From positions 62,001 through 126,000 of the forward strand of contig NZ_JADPKR010000013.1 in assembly GCF_023074055.1 (NCBI RefSeq): a stretch of 64,000 nt of DNA, read 5' to 3'. The notes below the pieces were generated by a model. It did no database searches and was not told where the DNA came from. It saw only the letters and a list, made by a program, of their open reading frames with translations. Positions 44,572 through 53,604 of the stretch are shown in pieces. The DNA comes from Bradyrhizobium sp. 141 (GTDB taxonomy: Bacteria; Pseudomonadota; Alphaproteobacteria; Rhizobiales; Xanthobacteraceae). A program made the translations under genes and the position numbers. How positions within the stretch are numbered: position 1 is the stretch's first letter; each line of letters begins with the position of its first letter.

Positions 44572-45723
44572 ATGATTCGTGAACCTGCCGCCTTCGAGGC
44601 CTTGCTGGAGCGGGTTCGCCGGTTTGTCCGCGACATCGCCATTCCCGCCGAGACGCGTGTCGAAAGCTGCGATGAAATCCCCGAGGACATCGTCGCCACC
44701 ATGCGGGCCGATGGATTCTTCGGCTGGAGCATTCCCGAAGCCTATGGCGGGGCCGGGCTCACCACGGAGGAGCTCGTTCTGGCGGCGTTCGAGCTGTCGC
44801 AATGTTCGGTCGCCTTTCGCGCCCGCGTCGGCACCAACACCGGCATCGGCTCGGAGGGAATCGTTGCCGACGGCACGGAGGAGCAGAAGCAGACCTATCT
44901 GCCGCGCCTTGCCAGCGGCGAGTGGACCGGCTGCCTGGCCGTGACCGAGCCCGATGCCGGCTCGGAGGCCTCGAACGTGCGGACCACCGCCCGCCGCGAC
45001 GGCGATTGCTATATTCTCGACGGCGAGAAATGCTTCATCACCAACGCGCCCCTGGCCGACGTCTTCACCGTCACGGCGCGCACCGATCCGCATTCGAAGG
45101 GAGCGGCGGGCGTCTCGGCCTTCATCGTCGAGCGCGGCAGCGTGGGCCTTGCCACCGGCGCGCCCTATCGCAAGATGGGGCAGGCGGGCTCGCCGGTCAG
45201 CGCGGTCTATTTCAACCAGTGCCGGGTGCCTGCGGCCAATCTGATCGGCGGCCGCGAAGGCGCAGGCTTCAAGACCATCATGAAGGTGTTGAACAAGCAG
45301 CGCGTACATCTGGCCGCGCTGTCGACGGGACCCGCGATCCGGATGCGCGACATGGCCATCCGCCATACCAGCAGCCGCGTTCAGTTCGGCGAGCCGGTTG
45401 CTAACCACCAGCTGGTGCAGGCGATGATCGCCGACTGCCGCACCGAGATCTTCGCGGCGCAATCGATGATCCTCGAAACAGCGCGCAAGCGCGACCGCGG
45501 CGAAGACGTCGCGCTCGAAGCGTCGATGTGCAAATATTTCGCAACGGAAATGTGCGGTCGCGTGGCCGACCGCTGCGTGCAGATGTTCGGCGGCGCCGGC
45601 TACATCGCCGATCACTCCTCGATCGAGCGCTGGTACAGAGACGTGCGGCTGTTCCGCCTCTATGAGGGCACCAGCCAGATTCACCAGCTCAACATCGCCC
45701 GTCTCGCGACGAGAGATACGTAA
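44572..45723 (+). CDS. Acyl-CoA dehydrogenase
   Basis: Complete acyl-CoA dehydrogenase of 383 residues. Middle domain: CLAVTEPDAGSEASNVRTTARRDGDCYILDGEKCFITNAPLADVFTVTAR. C-terminal domain: HTSSRVQFGEPVANHQLVQAMIADCRTEI and the catalytic Glu in FRLYEGTSQIHQLNIAR near residue 365. It is the usual short/medium-chain type, unlike the split pair earlier in the operon. The start at 44572 (GGAAGG upstream) is preferred, but the in-frame ATG at 44542, two bases after TctA, is possible. It appears to be the last gene of the operon. Confidence 0.92.
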   Translation: MIREPAAFEALLERVRRFVRDIAIPAETRVESCDEIPEDIVATMRADGFFGWSIPEAYGGAGLTTEELVLAAFELSQCSVAFRARVGTNTGIGSEGIVADGTEEQKQTYLPRLASGEWTGCLAVTEPDAGSEASNVRTTARRDGDCYILDGEKCFITNAPLADVFTVTARTDPHSKGAAGVSAFIVERGSVGLATGAPYRKMGQAGSPVSAVYFNQCRVPAANLIGGREGAGFKTIMKVLNKQRVHLAALSTGPAIRMRDMAIRHTSSRVQFGEPVANHQLVQAMIADCRTEIFAAQSMILETARKRDRGEDVALEASMCKYFATEMCGRVADRCVQMFGGAGYIADHSSIERWYRDVRLFRLYEGTSQIHQLNIARLATRDT

Positions 45724-45808
45724 CCTCGCTCGCTCGGCATTTTGCAAGTGACGTGCTGTCGCAGATTCAACCGCGCCTCGTCATTTCTGCGCGATCGCAA
45801 AGCATCCT

Positions 45809-45821
45809 TGGAATCATTCCA
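45809..45821. promoter_or_regulatory. Dyad upstream of siderophore receptor, candidate iron-control site
   Basis: TGGAATCATTCCA is a perfect inverted repeat (TGGAAT / ATTCCA) about one central base. A second AT-rich block, GACATTCTAAAT (45855-45866), lies 34 bases downstream. The layout resembles Fur/Irr-type boxes of rhizobia (TTCTAA-like arms) but is not an exact match. The 200-base interval before the TonB receptor contains no gene. Confidence 0.4.
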
Positions 45822-45923
45822 GATACGTTTTCCACTGCGGTCATCGATGATCGAGACATTCTAAATCGCAGCGCACGCATTTTCGTTGCCGTCATCATAG
45901 CGCCTTTCTAGAGAGTGCCATCG

Positions 45924-48215
45924 ATGAGGGGCTTTCTGGAAATGCGACGTATGGGTGGAATTGAGACGGTAGCGCGCTTTGGTGCGGCGCTGCTGGGTGG
46001 AGTGGCGTTGCTCGCGTGGTTTGAATCGCCGGCTCGATCCCAAACGTCACAAGGCGGCAGTTCCATTCCACCTGTGACCGTCGATGCTCCGGCGCAACAG
46101 TCGGCCCGCCGTGCGCCGACCAAGCGAAACGATGTCCGAGCCCGATCGAATTCGCGTCGCGCCCCGGCGCGTGGCGCCCCGCAAGTCGAAACCGCGGCCG
46201 TGCGACCGCAATCGGGTGTCGCTCCCGCCTATGCGGGCGGTGAGGTCGCTCGAGGCGCGCGGCTGGGGCTGCTCGGAAATACCGACACCATGAAGTCACC
46301 GTTCAACGTGACGAGCTACACGGACAAGTTCATTCGGGATCGGCAGGCGGCAACGGGTGCGGATGCCCTAATTCTCGATCCGTCCGTGCGAAGTTCACAC
46401 CCGACGGGCGGTATCGTGGACTCTTTCACCATTCGTGGATTCCCGATCAACGAAGGCAACAACGGTGAATTCGCCTTCGAGGGTCTTTACGGAATCGCGC
46501 CGACATATCGCATCTTTACGGACTACGTCGAGCGCATCGAGGTGCTCAAGGGTCCCTCGGCCGCGCTCTCCGGCATGGCGCCCAACGGCGGCGTCGGTGG
46601 CGTCATCAATGTCGTGCCCAAGCGTGCGGAAGAGGATTTGACCCGCCTGACCGCAAGCTACGGCTCGGTTGCACGCTTCGGCGGTCACTGGGACGTGGCG
46701 AGGCGCTACGGCGACGGCAAGCAATGGGGCGTACGGGCCAGCGGAAGCCTCCGCGACGGCGACACGCCGATCGATCGCCAATCCGAAACGACAGGTGTCG
46801 GATCGCTGGCGCTCGACTATCAGGGCGAGCGATTCAGGTCCTGGCTCTATCTCATCGCGCAAACCGATCGGTTCGATGCTCCGTCACGTCCGTTTCTCAT
46901 GGCTCCCGGCCTGCAGGTGCCGAAGGCACCGGACGGCCGGTTGAACGTGACGCAGCCCTGGGAATGGTCGCACATCACCGACAAATCGGCGTTGCTGCGG
47001 ACCGAATACGATCTCAGCGACCAGGTTACGCTGTTTGCGGACGTCGGTGGCTCCAAGACCAATGTCGAGCGATTCTTCGGTCTTCCGACCATCGTCAACG
47101 CGAACGGCAACACGACCTCTACGCCTCAGTTCTTCGGGCTGAGCATTGACCGAACCACATATGATGGCGGCCTCCGCGCCCGCTTCGATACCGGCTTCGT
47201 CCACCATGCCCTTGCCTTCCAGGCCTCGGTCTACCATGACGCGCTGTACCGGCGGCTGACCAATGGCAGCCTGGTCACCTCGAACATCTACAATCCGACC
47301 GTCGCGCCAACTCAGTTTGCCAACGAGATCAGCGACCGCCCCCGACTCTCGGACAGTCAGCTCACGGGGCTTTCGATTGCCGACACCATGTCCGTGCTCG
47401 ATGAGCGCATCCTGTTGACCTTGGGTGTCCGGCGCCAGGGCATCGAGGCGAACAACTATGCCTCCAACGTCGGCACGCTGACGTCGTCCTATGACAAGAG
47501 CGCCGTCACGCCGGTGGTCGGCCTCGTCGTCCGTCCCCTCGACAATGTCTCCTTGTACGCGAACTATGTCGAAGGCCTCGCCCGGGGCGACGTGGCTCCT
47601 CAGACCGCGTCCAATTTCGGCGAAGTGCTGCAGCCCTACGTCGCCAAGCAGTACGAAGCCGGCATCAAGGTGGACTTCGGCCGCATCGCAACCACCTTCA
47701 GTGCCTTCGAAATATCGAAGGCGAGTGGCGAGCTGTCCGCCGGGCGGTTCGCGGCGACCGCCGAGCAACGGGTCCGCGGGCTCGAGTTCAACGTCTCCGG
47801 CGAACTCACGCCGGATGTTCGTCTCCTCGGAGGCATCTCACTGCTGGATGGCACCCTGACGAAGACCGCGGTTGCGGCCAATCTGGGCAACACGCCCATC
47901 GGCGTTCCGAACATTCAGGCCAATATCGGGGCGGAGTGGGACCTGCCGTGGATGAGAGATCTCACCTTGAATGGCGCCGTCATCTACACCGGCAGGCAGT
48001 TCGTCGACAGCGCGAACAAGCAGCCGATCCCGGACTGGACGCGGCTCGATCTCGGCGCCCGTTACACCACGGCGATCAACGGCAAGAAGACGGTTTTCCG
48101 CGCAAACATCCAGAATGTGACCGGCGAGAGCTACTGGTCCAGCGTGGCTTCGTTCGGAACGTTCTTCCTGGGAGCCCCACGCACCTATCTGCTGTCGATG
48201 ACCGTGGATATGTAA
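45924..48215 (+). CDS. TonB-dependent siderophore receptor
   Basis: Outer-membrane receptor of about 763 residues. The N-terminal signal/membrane segment (FGAALLGGVALLAWFESPARS) is followed by a Pro/Ala/Arg-rich linker with residues 50-85. The plug domain carries TDYVERIEVLKGPSAALSGMAPNGGVGGVINVVPKRA, the FhuA/FoxA-type signature. The beta-barrel follows and ends in LLSMTVDM, without the usual terminal Phe. It likely imports a ferric hydroxamate or related chelate with TonB/ExbB/ExbD. The start is uncertain (GTG 45915, ATG 45924, 45942 or 45951). A candidate iron-type dyad lies upstream. Confidence 0.9.
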   Translation: MRGFLEMRRMGGIETVARFGAALLGGVALLAWFESPARSQTSQGGSSIPPVTVDAPAQQSARRAPTKRNDVRARSNSRRAPARGAPQVETAAVRPQSGVAPAYAGGEVARGARLGLLGNTDTMKSPFNVTSYTDKFIRDRQAATGADALILDPSVRSSHPTGGIVDSFTIRGFPINEGNNGEFAFEGLYGIAPTYRIFTDYVERIEVLKGPSAALSGMAPNGGVGGVINVVPKRAEEDLTRLTASYGSVARFGGHWDVARRYGDGKQWGVRASGSLRDGDTPIDRQSETTGVGSLALDYQGERFRSWLYLIAQTDRFDAPSRPFLMAPGLQVPKAPDGRLNVTQPWEWSHITDKSALLRTEYDLSDQVTLFADVGGSKTNVERFFGLPTIVNANGNTTSTPQFFGLSIDRTTYDGGLRARFDTGFVHHALAFQASVYHDALYRRLTNGSLVTSNIYNPTVAPTQFANEISDRPRLSDSQLTGLSIADTMSVLDERILLTLGVRRQGIEANNYASNVGTLTSSYDKSAVTPVVGLVVRPLDNVSLYANYVEGLARGDVAPQTASNFGEVLQPYVAKQYEAGIKVDFGRIATTFSAFEISKASGELSAGRFAATAEQRVRGLEFNVSGELTPDVRLLGGISLLDGTLTKTAVAANLGNTPIGVPNIQANIGAEWDLPWMRDLTLNGAVIYTGRQFVDSANKQPIPDWTRLDLGARYTTAINGKKTVFRANIQNVTGESYWSSVASFGTFFLGAPRTYLLSMTVDM

Positions 48216-48319
48216 TTGCTGCAGCCTGCAGCAGGCATGTCCCTGACCGTCGTGTGCAGACCGGTCAGGTTGGTCGTCAAAGCGGATAGTTGCTTGCCAA
48301 TAGAAGCAAAGCAGCCCGC

Positions 48320-48340
48320 TCCGGCGCTATGAGCGCCGGA
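48320..48340 (+). terminator. Hairpin after the siderophore receptor gene
   Basis: TCCGGCGCT (48320-48328) and AGCGCCGGA (48332-48340) form a perfect nine-base stem with an ATG loop, 105 bases after the receptor stop. The following bases are A-rich (CGAAAAATC), not T-rich, so the terminator role is uncertain. Confidence 0.4.
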
Positions 48341-48433
48341 CGAAAAATCTTCCATTAAATCAATGAGGTGAATTCCGTTTCGGTGTGCTTTTCGGCCGTA
48401 AGGTCGAAAGCGGCGCGGCTCTTGCTCTTGCCA

Positions 48434-48461
48434 GTATGAGGGTTCTTGATAAACATCATAC
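48434..48461. promoter_or_regulatory. NikR-type nickel operator
   Basis: GTATGA (48434-48439) and TCATAC (48456-48461) are perfect inverted arms separated by exactly 16 bases. This is the published NikR consensus (GTATGA-N16-TCATAC) known from Escherichia coli and predicted across alphaproteobacteria. It directly precedes the nickel permease gene and overlaps plausible -35 (TTGCCA, 48428-48433) and -10 (TAAACA) elements. Repression by Ni-bound NikR is inferred; the nikR gene is not in this window. Confidence 0.82.
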
Positions 48462-48467
48462 TGCGGG

Positions 48468-49556
48468 ATGGAGTGGATGGAGCAGGCGGTGAGGCGGACT
48501 TTACGAGCGATCGAATCCGGAACGCTGGTGCTGTTCGGGGGGCTTATTGCCGCCAACATTGCCTCATGGGCCTGGGCCTTCGCGCTGTTCGGCGACCGGC
48601 CGACGGTGCTGGCGACTGCGCTGCTGGCCTGGGTGTTCGGTCTGCGCCACGCCGTCGATGCCGACCACATCGCCGCCATCGACAACGTCGTGCGCAAATT
48701 GATGCAGACGGGCGGCGCGCCGCACAGCGTCGGCCTCTATTTTGCGCTCGGCCATTCCACCGTCGTCATCGTCGCGACCATATTGCTCGCGCTCGGCGTG
48801 GTGAGCCTTGGCGGCGACAGCCTGCTCAAGGAGATCGGCGGCCTCATCGGCACGTCGGTGTCGGCCCTGTTCCTGCTCGTGATCGCGGCCATCAACCTCG
48901 TCATCTTCGTCGCCCTGTGGCGGACGTTTCGCGCTGCACGGGAGCAGGGCGTTCACGACGCCGAAGGCCTCGAGAGGCTGCTCGCCAATCGCGGCGTCTT
49001 CGCGCGACTGCTCGGACCGTTGTTCCGCCTGGTCACAAAACCATGGCACATGTTTCCGCTCGGCTTCCTGTTTGGACTGGGCTTCGACACCGCGACCGAG
49101 ATCGGCCTGCTCAGCATCTCCGCAACCGAAGCCGCGCGTGGCGCATCGGTTGCAGATATCCTGGTTTTCCCCGCGCTGTTCGCCTCCGGCATGGCGCTGG
49201 TCGACACCGCCGACTCCGCGCTGATGGTCAGTGCCTATCGATGGGCGTTCGTCGATCCCCTGCGAAAGCTCTGGTACAACCTCACGATCACCGGCGCCTC
49301 CGTGGCAGTCGCGCTGTTGATCGGCGGCATCGAGGCGCTCGGGTTGGCCGCCGACCGGCTCGGCCTGTCCGGGGGCGTGTGGACGCTGATCGACGGTCTC
49401 AACGAGTCGCTCGCCAATGTCGGCTTCGCCGTGATCGCGCTGTTCGCAATCGCCTGGCTCGTCTCGGTCGTGCTCTATCGCCGCGTCTTCGCGGACGGAC
49501 GGCGCCGGGCCGAGACGAAAGCTTTGGAATACGCCGATGCGACCGAAGCGGCGTGA
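48468..49556 (+). CDS. NiCoT-family nickel/cobalt permease (HoxN/NixA type)
   Basis: Inner-membrane nickel transporter of 362 residues with eight helices. All diagnostic motifs are present: RHAVDADHIAAIDN (about residue 60, helix II), LGFDTATEIGLL (about 205) and ASGMALVDTADSALM (about 240). The family takes up Ni2+ or Co2+ with high affinity, for urease or hydrogenase. Its start lies six bases after the NikR-type operator; ATG at 48477 is an alternative with GGAG upstream. The next gene, a TonB-dependent receptor, overlaps its 3' end by 20 bases, so the two are cotranscribed. Confidence 0.93.
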   Translation: MEWMEQAVRRTLRAIESGTLVLFGGLIAANIASWAWAFALFGDRPTVLATALLAWVFGLRHAVDADHIAAIDNVVRKLMQTGGAPHSVGLYFALGHSTVVIVATILLALGVVSLGGDSLLKEIGGLIGTSVSALFLLVIAAINLVIFVALWRTFRAAREQGVHDAEGLERLLANRGVFARLLGPLFRLVTKPWHMFPLGFLFGLGFDTATEIGLLSISATEAARGASVADILVFPALFASGMALVDTADSALMVSAYRWAFVDPLRKLWYNLTITGASVAVALLIGGIEALGLAADRLGLSGGVWTLIDGLNESLANVGFAVIALFAIAWLVSVVLYRRVFADGRRRAETKALEYADATEAA

Positions 49557-51846
49557 GCCCTGTCGTGGCGGCGGCGCGCTGACGGCACTGTCGGCCCTGG
49601 TGCTGCTCGCAAATGACGGCCGCGCCTTCGCGCAGAGCAGTGACACCTTACGCGAGCTGCCGCCGATCCAGGTCGGCGGCGAGACTGCGGCGCGCAAGAA
49701 GCCGGTCGCATCGCGCCGCTCAACCAAGCCGCTCCCGGCCGCGCACCGCATCCCAGCGTATCCAGCCGCAACGCAGGCACCGGATGTGCGCAGCGTCGCC
49801 TCGGGTGCGAAGGGCCAGCCCGGCATGGCGAGCGAGATCACGATCTCCGGCGAAGAGCTCAATGCACGCCCGTTCACGCGGCCGGGCGAAGCGCTCGAAG
49901 CCGTGCCCGGTCTCATCGTGACGCAGCATTCCGGCGAGGGCAAAGCCAACCAATATTTCTTGCGCGGCTATAATCTCGACCATGGCACCGACCTTGCCAT
50001 CACCGTCGACGGCGTCCCGGTCAACATGCGCACCCACGCGCACGGCCAGGGATATGCCGATCTCAACTGGCTGATCCCGGAAACCATCGCCGCAGTGGAT
50101 GTGCGCAAGGGCCCGTACTTCGCCGAGGAGGGCGATTTCGCCTCGGCCGGAAGCATCCATATCGGCCTGATCGACCGCACCAGGGGAATAGCGCAAGCGA
50201 GCGCCGGCAGCTTCGGCTACCGCCGCCTGCTCGGCATGGATTCCGCGAAGGTTGGTGACGGCGCACTGCTCGTGGCCGGCGAGATCGGCACCTACAACGG
50301 CCCGTGGGACAATCCTGACAATGTGCGAAAGCTCAACGGCCTCGTGCGCTATAGCCAGGGCACCGCGACCGACGGCGTGTCCGTTACCGGCATGGCCTAT
50401 GCGAACAGATGGAATTCGACCGACCAGGTGCCGCAGCGCGCGATCACCGGCGGCCTGCTTGACCGGTTCGGTTCGGAAGACCCGAGCGACGGCGGCAATA
50501 CCAACCGCTTTGCGCTTTCTGGCCGCATCGCGCAGAGCGACGATCTCGGCTCGTGGAAAGCCAACGCCTATGTCGTGAAAAGCCAGCTCGACCTCTTCAA
50601 CAATTTCACCTACTTCCTCAGCGATCCCGTGCTCGGCGACCAATTCCACCAGCACGACGATCGCCTGATGGCCGGCGCCAACATCTCGCGCACGCTGAAC
50701 GGTTCGTTGGCCGGCCTGCCGGTGCAAACCACCTTCGGCCTGCAGTCGCGCTATGATGCGATCGATCTCGCGCTCACCAACACGTTCCGGCGCGACTTTC
50801 TTTCCAACATTCGCAGCGACAAGGCCGGCGAGGGCAGCGTCGGCGTCTATGCCGAAAACACCGTGCGTTGGACGGACTGGCTCAGGACGACGGTGGGATG
50901 GCGCGGCGATTATTATGCCGCCGACGTCACGTCGCGGTTCAACGCCAACAATTCCGGCCGCGCGGATGCCGCGCTCGGTAGCCCGAAATTCAGGATGGTG
51001 CTTGGTCCGTTCAACCAGACCGAGCTCTTCCTCGGCGCCGGCTACGGCATGCACTCCAACGATGCGCGCGGAGCGACCACGACGGAAGACCCCGTCGATC
51101 CCGCCACCAGACTCACGCCGTCGCCACTCCTGGTCCGCACCAGGGGCGCCGAAGTCGGTGTTCGCAGCAGGATCGTTCCCGGCCTCGACACCTCGCTCAG
51201 CGTCTTCATGCTGGATCAGGATTCCGAGATCCTGTTCGCCGGCGACGCCGGCGACACGTCGGCGACCCGCGCCAGCCGCCGCTACGGCTTTGAATGGACC
51301 AACCATTACCGGCCCAGGTCCTGGATCGACATTGACGCCGATCTCGCAATGACCCATGCGCGCTTCCGCGGCTATGACAGCGAGCAGGCGGAGGTCTATG
51401 CCTCGCTCGCCGGCTATCCGGAGGCGCAAGTAGGCAATGCGCCCGGCAACTACATTCCGAACGCGCCGGCGATGGTGACGTCAGTCGGCGTCACGCTGGG
51501 CGAGAAGACCGGCTGGTTCGGAACCTTGCGCTGGCGCTATCTGGCGTCGAGCCCACTGACGGAGGATAACGCGTTCCGCTCCTCTGCGATCAGCATCTTC
51601 AACGGCCGCGTTGGCTACCGCATCGACAATGGCTGGCGCCTTCAGCTCGACGTGCTCAACCTCTTCAACACAAGGGCGAACCAGATCACCTATGCCTATG
51701 GGTCGCTGCTCAAGACCGACACGCTCTACAACCTCTGCACATCGGGTACCGCGCCCACGGCAGTCTGCCAGAACGGCGTGATGGACTACGTGCTGCATCC
51801 CGTGGAGCCGCTGACGTTCCGGCTCACGATCGCCGGGGCGTTCTAG
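49537..51846 (+). CDS. TonB-dependent receptor, probable nickel (or cobalt) uptake
   Basis: Outer-membrane receptor of 769 residues. Signal peptide in the first 33 residues (ALTALSALVLLANDGRAFA); plug domain with ITISGEELNARPFTRPGEALEAVPGLIVTQHSGEGKANQYFLRGYNLDHGTDLAITVDGVPVN and IAAVDVRKGPYFAEEGDFASAGSIHI; long beta-barrel; typical end FRLTIAGAF with terminal Phe. It overlaps the NiCoT permease gene by 20 bases and would share its NikR-type operator. Nickel-linked TonB receptors such as FrpB4 are known elsewhere, so this receptor likely supplies nickel or a nickel chelate to the permease. It also contains several His-rich spots such as QFHQHDD. Confidence 0.88.
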   Translation: MRPKRREPCRGGGALTALSALVLLANDGRAFAQSSDTLRELPPIQVGGETAARKKPVASRRSTKPLPAAHRIPAYPAATQAPDVRSVASGAKGQPGMASEITISGEELNARPFTRPGEALEAVPGLIVTQHSGEGKANQYFLRGYNLDHGTDLAITVDGVPVNMRTHAHGQGYADLNWLIPETIAAVDVRKGPYFAEEGDFASAGSIHIGLIDRTRGIAQASAGSFGYRRLLGMDSAKVGDGALLVAGEIGTYNGPWDNPDNVRKLNGLVRYSQGTATDGVSVTGMAYANRWNSTDQVPQRAITGGLLDRFGSEDPSDGGNTNRFALSGRIAQSDDLGSWKANAYVVKSQLDLFNNFTYFLSDPVLGDQFHQHDDRLMAGANISRTLNGSLAGLPVQTTFGLQSRYDAIDLALTNTFRRDFLSNIRSDKAGEGSVGVYAENTVRWTDWLRTTVGWRGDYYAADVTSRFNANNSGRADAALGSPKFRMVLGPFNQTELFLGAGYGMHSNDARGATTTEDPVDPATRLTPSPLLVRTRGAEVGVRSRIVPGLDTSLSVFMLDQDSEILFAGDAGDTSATRASRRYGFEWTNHYRPRSWIDIDADLAMTHARFRGYDSEQAEVYASLAGYPEAQVGNAPGNYIPNAPAMVTSVGVTLGEKTGWFGTLRWRYLASSPLTEDNAFRSSAISIFNGRVGYRIDNGWRLQLDVLNLFNTRANQITYAYGSLLKTDTLYNLCTSGTAPTAVCQNGVMDYVLHPVEPLTFRLTIAGAF

Positions 51847-52289
51847 GTTTGCCGAGCTGGTGCGCTATCGCGCCGCGAAAATCCTGTTCCGGATATCGGA
51901 CAACGGTCCGGGAATCGACAAAGGAACACATCGGCCACATCTGACGAAATGTCTCGCCGGCCGCGACAGGAATGGTCGCGCGCGGTTGCCTCCTAGGTTT
52001 GCAGGAGGCGGAGTTGCTTCGCAGGTGGTAGTTGGGAAGGCCGGCACGCGTTGGCGGCCGGCCGCCCATCGCATCGCTCATCCCGGGAGCGGGTGACTGA
52101 CCGGCTTGTCATGAATGATCCAAATCGTCCCGTCACGGACGACCTGCCAAGCAACAGTCATCCTCCGAATGGAGGATGACCGAAGTTCCGCGCCAAATGA
52201 GTATGAACGGCCGATATGGCTTGAGAGGAGCAGACGATGATAGGGTTGGAAGGCTCCGGAGCATGCGGTGACCACGTTCGGGATACCCC
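51847..52289. other. Gene-poor region with a perfect hairpin
   Basis: These 443 bases between the TonB receptor and the LuxR-type gene hold no supported gene. Frames of 60 to 85 codons exist on both strands without protein character. A perfect 10-bp stem-loop lies at 52157-52180. Confidence 0.5.
52157..52180. repeat. Perfect 10-bp stem-loop
   Basis: GTCATCCTCC (52157-52166) and GGAGGATGAC (52171-52180) pair perfectly around GAAT. There is no T-tract on either side. It may be a terminator remnant, a regulatory hairpin or a repeat. Confidence 0.45.
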
Positions 52290-53468
52290 ATGAAGCATGT
52301 GCCAAACCAGCGATCGGGTCCGACACTGTCCTTGCCAGTCAATCTCAGTGATCAGCGAGAGCTCAGCGATCTGATCGGCGTCGTCTACGACGCCGCGATC
52401 GACCCTTCTCGGTGGGAGGATGCGATCGCCAGGATCGCCCGGTTCGTCGGTGGCACCGCCGGCGGGCTTTTCTGCAAGGATGTCGGCGTTCAGCACGCCG
52501 CCATTCCCCATAGCTTCGGATTTCAGAGGCCGCTACCGGTGGAGCTGTTCGGCGAAATCTATCCGGCCGCAGCGGCGCATTTTCAGGGAGACATCGAAGA
52601 GCCGATTGCGACCGCAGATCTGATCCCGCTCGACGAGCTCACCCAGACCGGGATCTATCGCCAGTGGGCCGAACCTCAAGGCTTGATCGACTTTCTCAGC
52701 GCCGTCGTCGAGAGAACGACGGTCAGCGCGGCGATATTCGGCGTCTTTCGTCATCGGGAAAATGGCATTGCCGACGAGCACGCGCGGCGGCAAATGAAGC
52801 TGATCGCCCCGCATATCCGACGTGCGGTATTGATCGGCAGGATGTTCGAGTTCAGGGCGGCAGAGGTCGCAACGTTTGTCGATACGCTGGACGGGCTCGA
52901 TGCGGGCATGTTTCTCGTCGATGGGGGCGGCCGTCTCATTCACGCAAATGCCGCCGGCACCGCGATTCTCGCCACATCTGCCGTCCTGAATTCCGTCGGC
53001 GGCCGGCTCGTCGCGCGTGACGCGCAGGTCGACCGGGCCTTGCGGGACGTCTTTGCGAGCGCCGGGCAGGGTGACGCCGCGCTTGGCACGAGGGGGATCG
53101 CCATGCCGCTGACCGGCAGCGACGGCGAACGCTATGTCGCCCATGTGCTGCCTCTGACGTCAGGTGCGCGCCGCCGCGCCGGCGTGGTCCGTACCGCCGT
53201 TGCCGCCTTGTTCGTCCGAAAGGCGTCGCTTGCGCTGCCATTCGCATCGCAGATGATCGGCAACGCGTTCAAACTGACGCCGACCGAGCTTCGCGTTCTG
53301 CTTGCGATCGTCGAGGTAGGCGGCGTTCCGGAGATAGCCACTGCGTTCGGTGTTGCCGACACGACGATCAGGACGCATGTCAGCAGCCTGTTCGAAAAGA
53401 CCGGTGCGGGGCGGCAGGCCGATCTCGTCAAGCTCGTGGCGGAGTATGCAACGCCGCTGGCGGGTTGA
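52290..53468 (+). CDS. LuxR-type helix-turn-helix transcriptional regulator
   Basis: Protein of 392 residues with a C-terminal LuxR/GerE DNA-binding domain (LTPTELRVLLAIVEVGGVPEIATAFGVADTTIRTHVSSLFEKTGAGRQADLVKLV). The preceding 300 residues form a sensor region of two parts: residues about 25-190 (a GAF-like segment beginning LIGVVYDAAIDPSRWEDAIARIARFVGG) and about 200-300 (a PAS-like segment with LDAGMFLVDGGGRLIHANAAG). This layout occurs in many orphan LuxR regulators of alphaproteobacteria. The ligand is unknown. The nearest target candidate is the exporter gene 136 bases downstream. Confidence 0.88.
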   Translation: MKHVPNQRSGPTLSLPVNLSDQRELSDLIGVVYDAAIDPSRWEDAIARIARFVGGTAGGLFCKDVGVQHAAIPHSFGFQRPLPVELFGEIYPAAAAHFQGDIEEPIATADLIPLDELTQTGIYRQWAEPQGLIDFLSAVVERTTVSAAIFGVFRHRENGIADEHARRQMKLIAPHIRRAVLIGRMFEFRAAEVATFVDTLDGLDAGMFLVDGGGRLIHANAAGTAILATSAVLNSVGGRLVARDAQVDRALRDVFASAGQGDAALGTRGIAMPLTGSDGERYVAHVLPLTSGARRRAGVVRTAVAALFVRKASLALPFASQMIGNAFKLTPTELRVLLAIVEVGGVPEIATAFGVADTTIRTHVSSLFEKTGAGRQADLVKLVAEYATPLAG

Positions 53469-53604
53469 AGGCCTCCTCGGCCGAATTCTCCTCCGTTCCT
53501 GGGACGACACGCTCAGAGCATCCGCTCAGAATTGCGGGCGTCCGGTCGGCGCTGCTGACGGTCAGGCCGGCAATCCTGCATGTCAAACAGCGAAAGCACC
53601 AGCA

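Noticed and set aside
52078..52326. 82-codon minus-strand frame in the gap after the TonB receptor
   Set aside because: Crosses a perfect hairpin and overlaps the start of the LuxR-type gene; no family recognised. Its last 27 codons look slightly protein-like but are too short to support.
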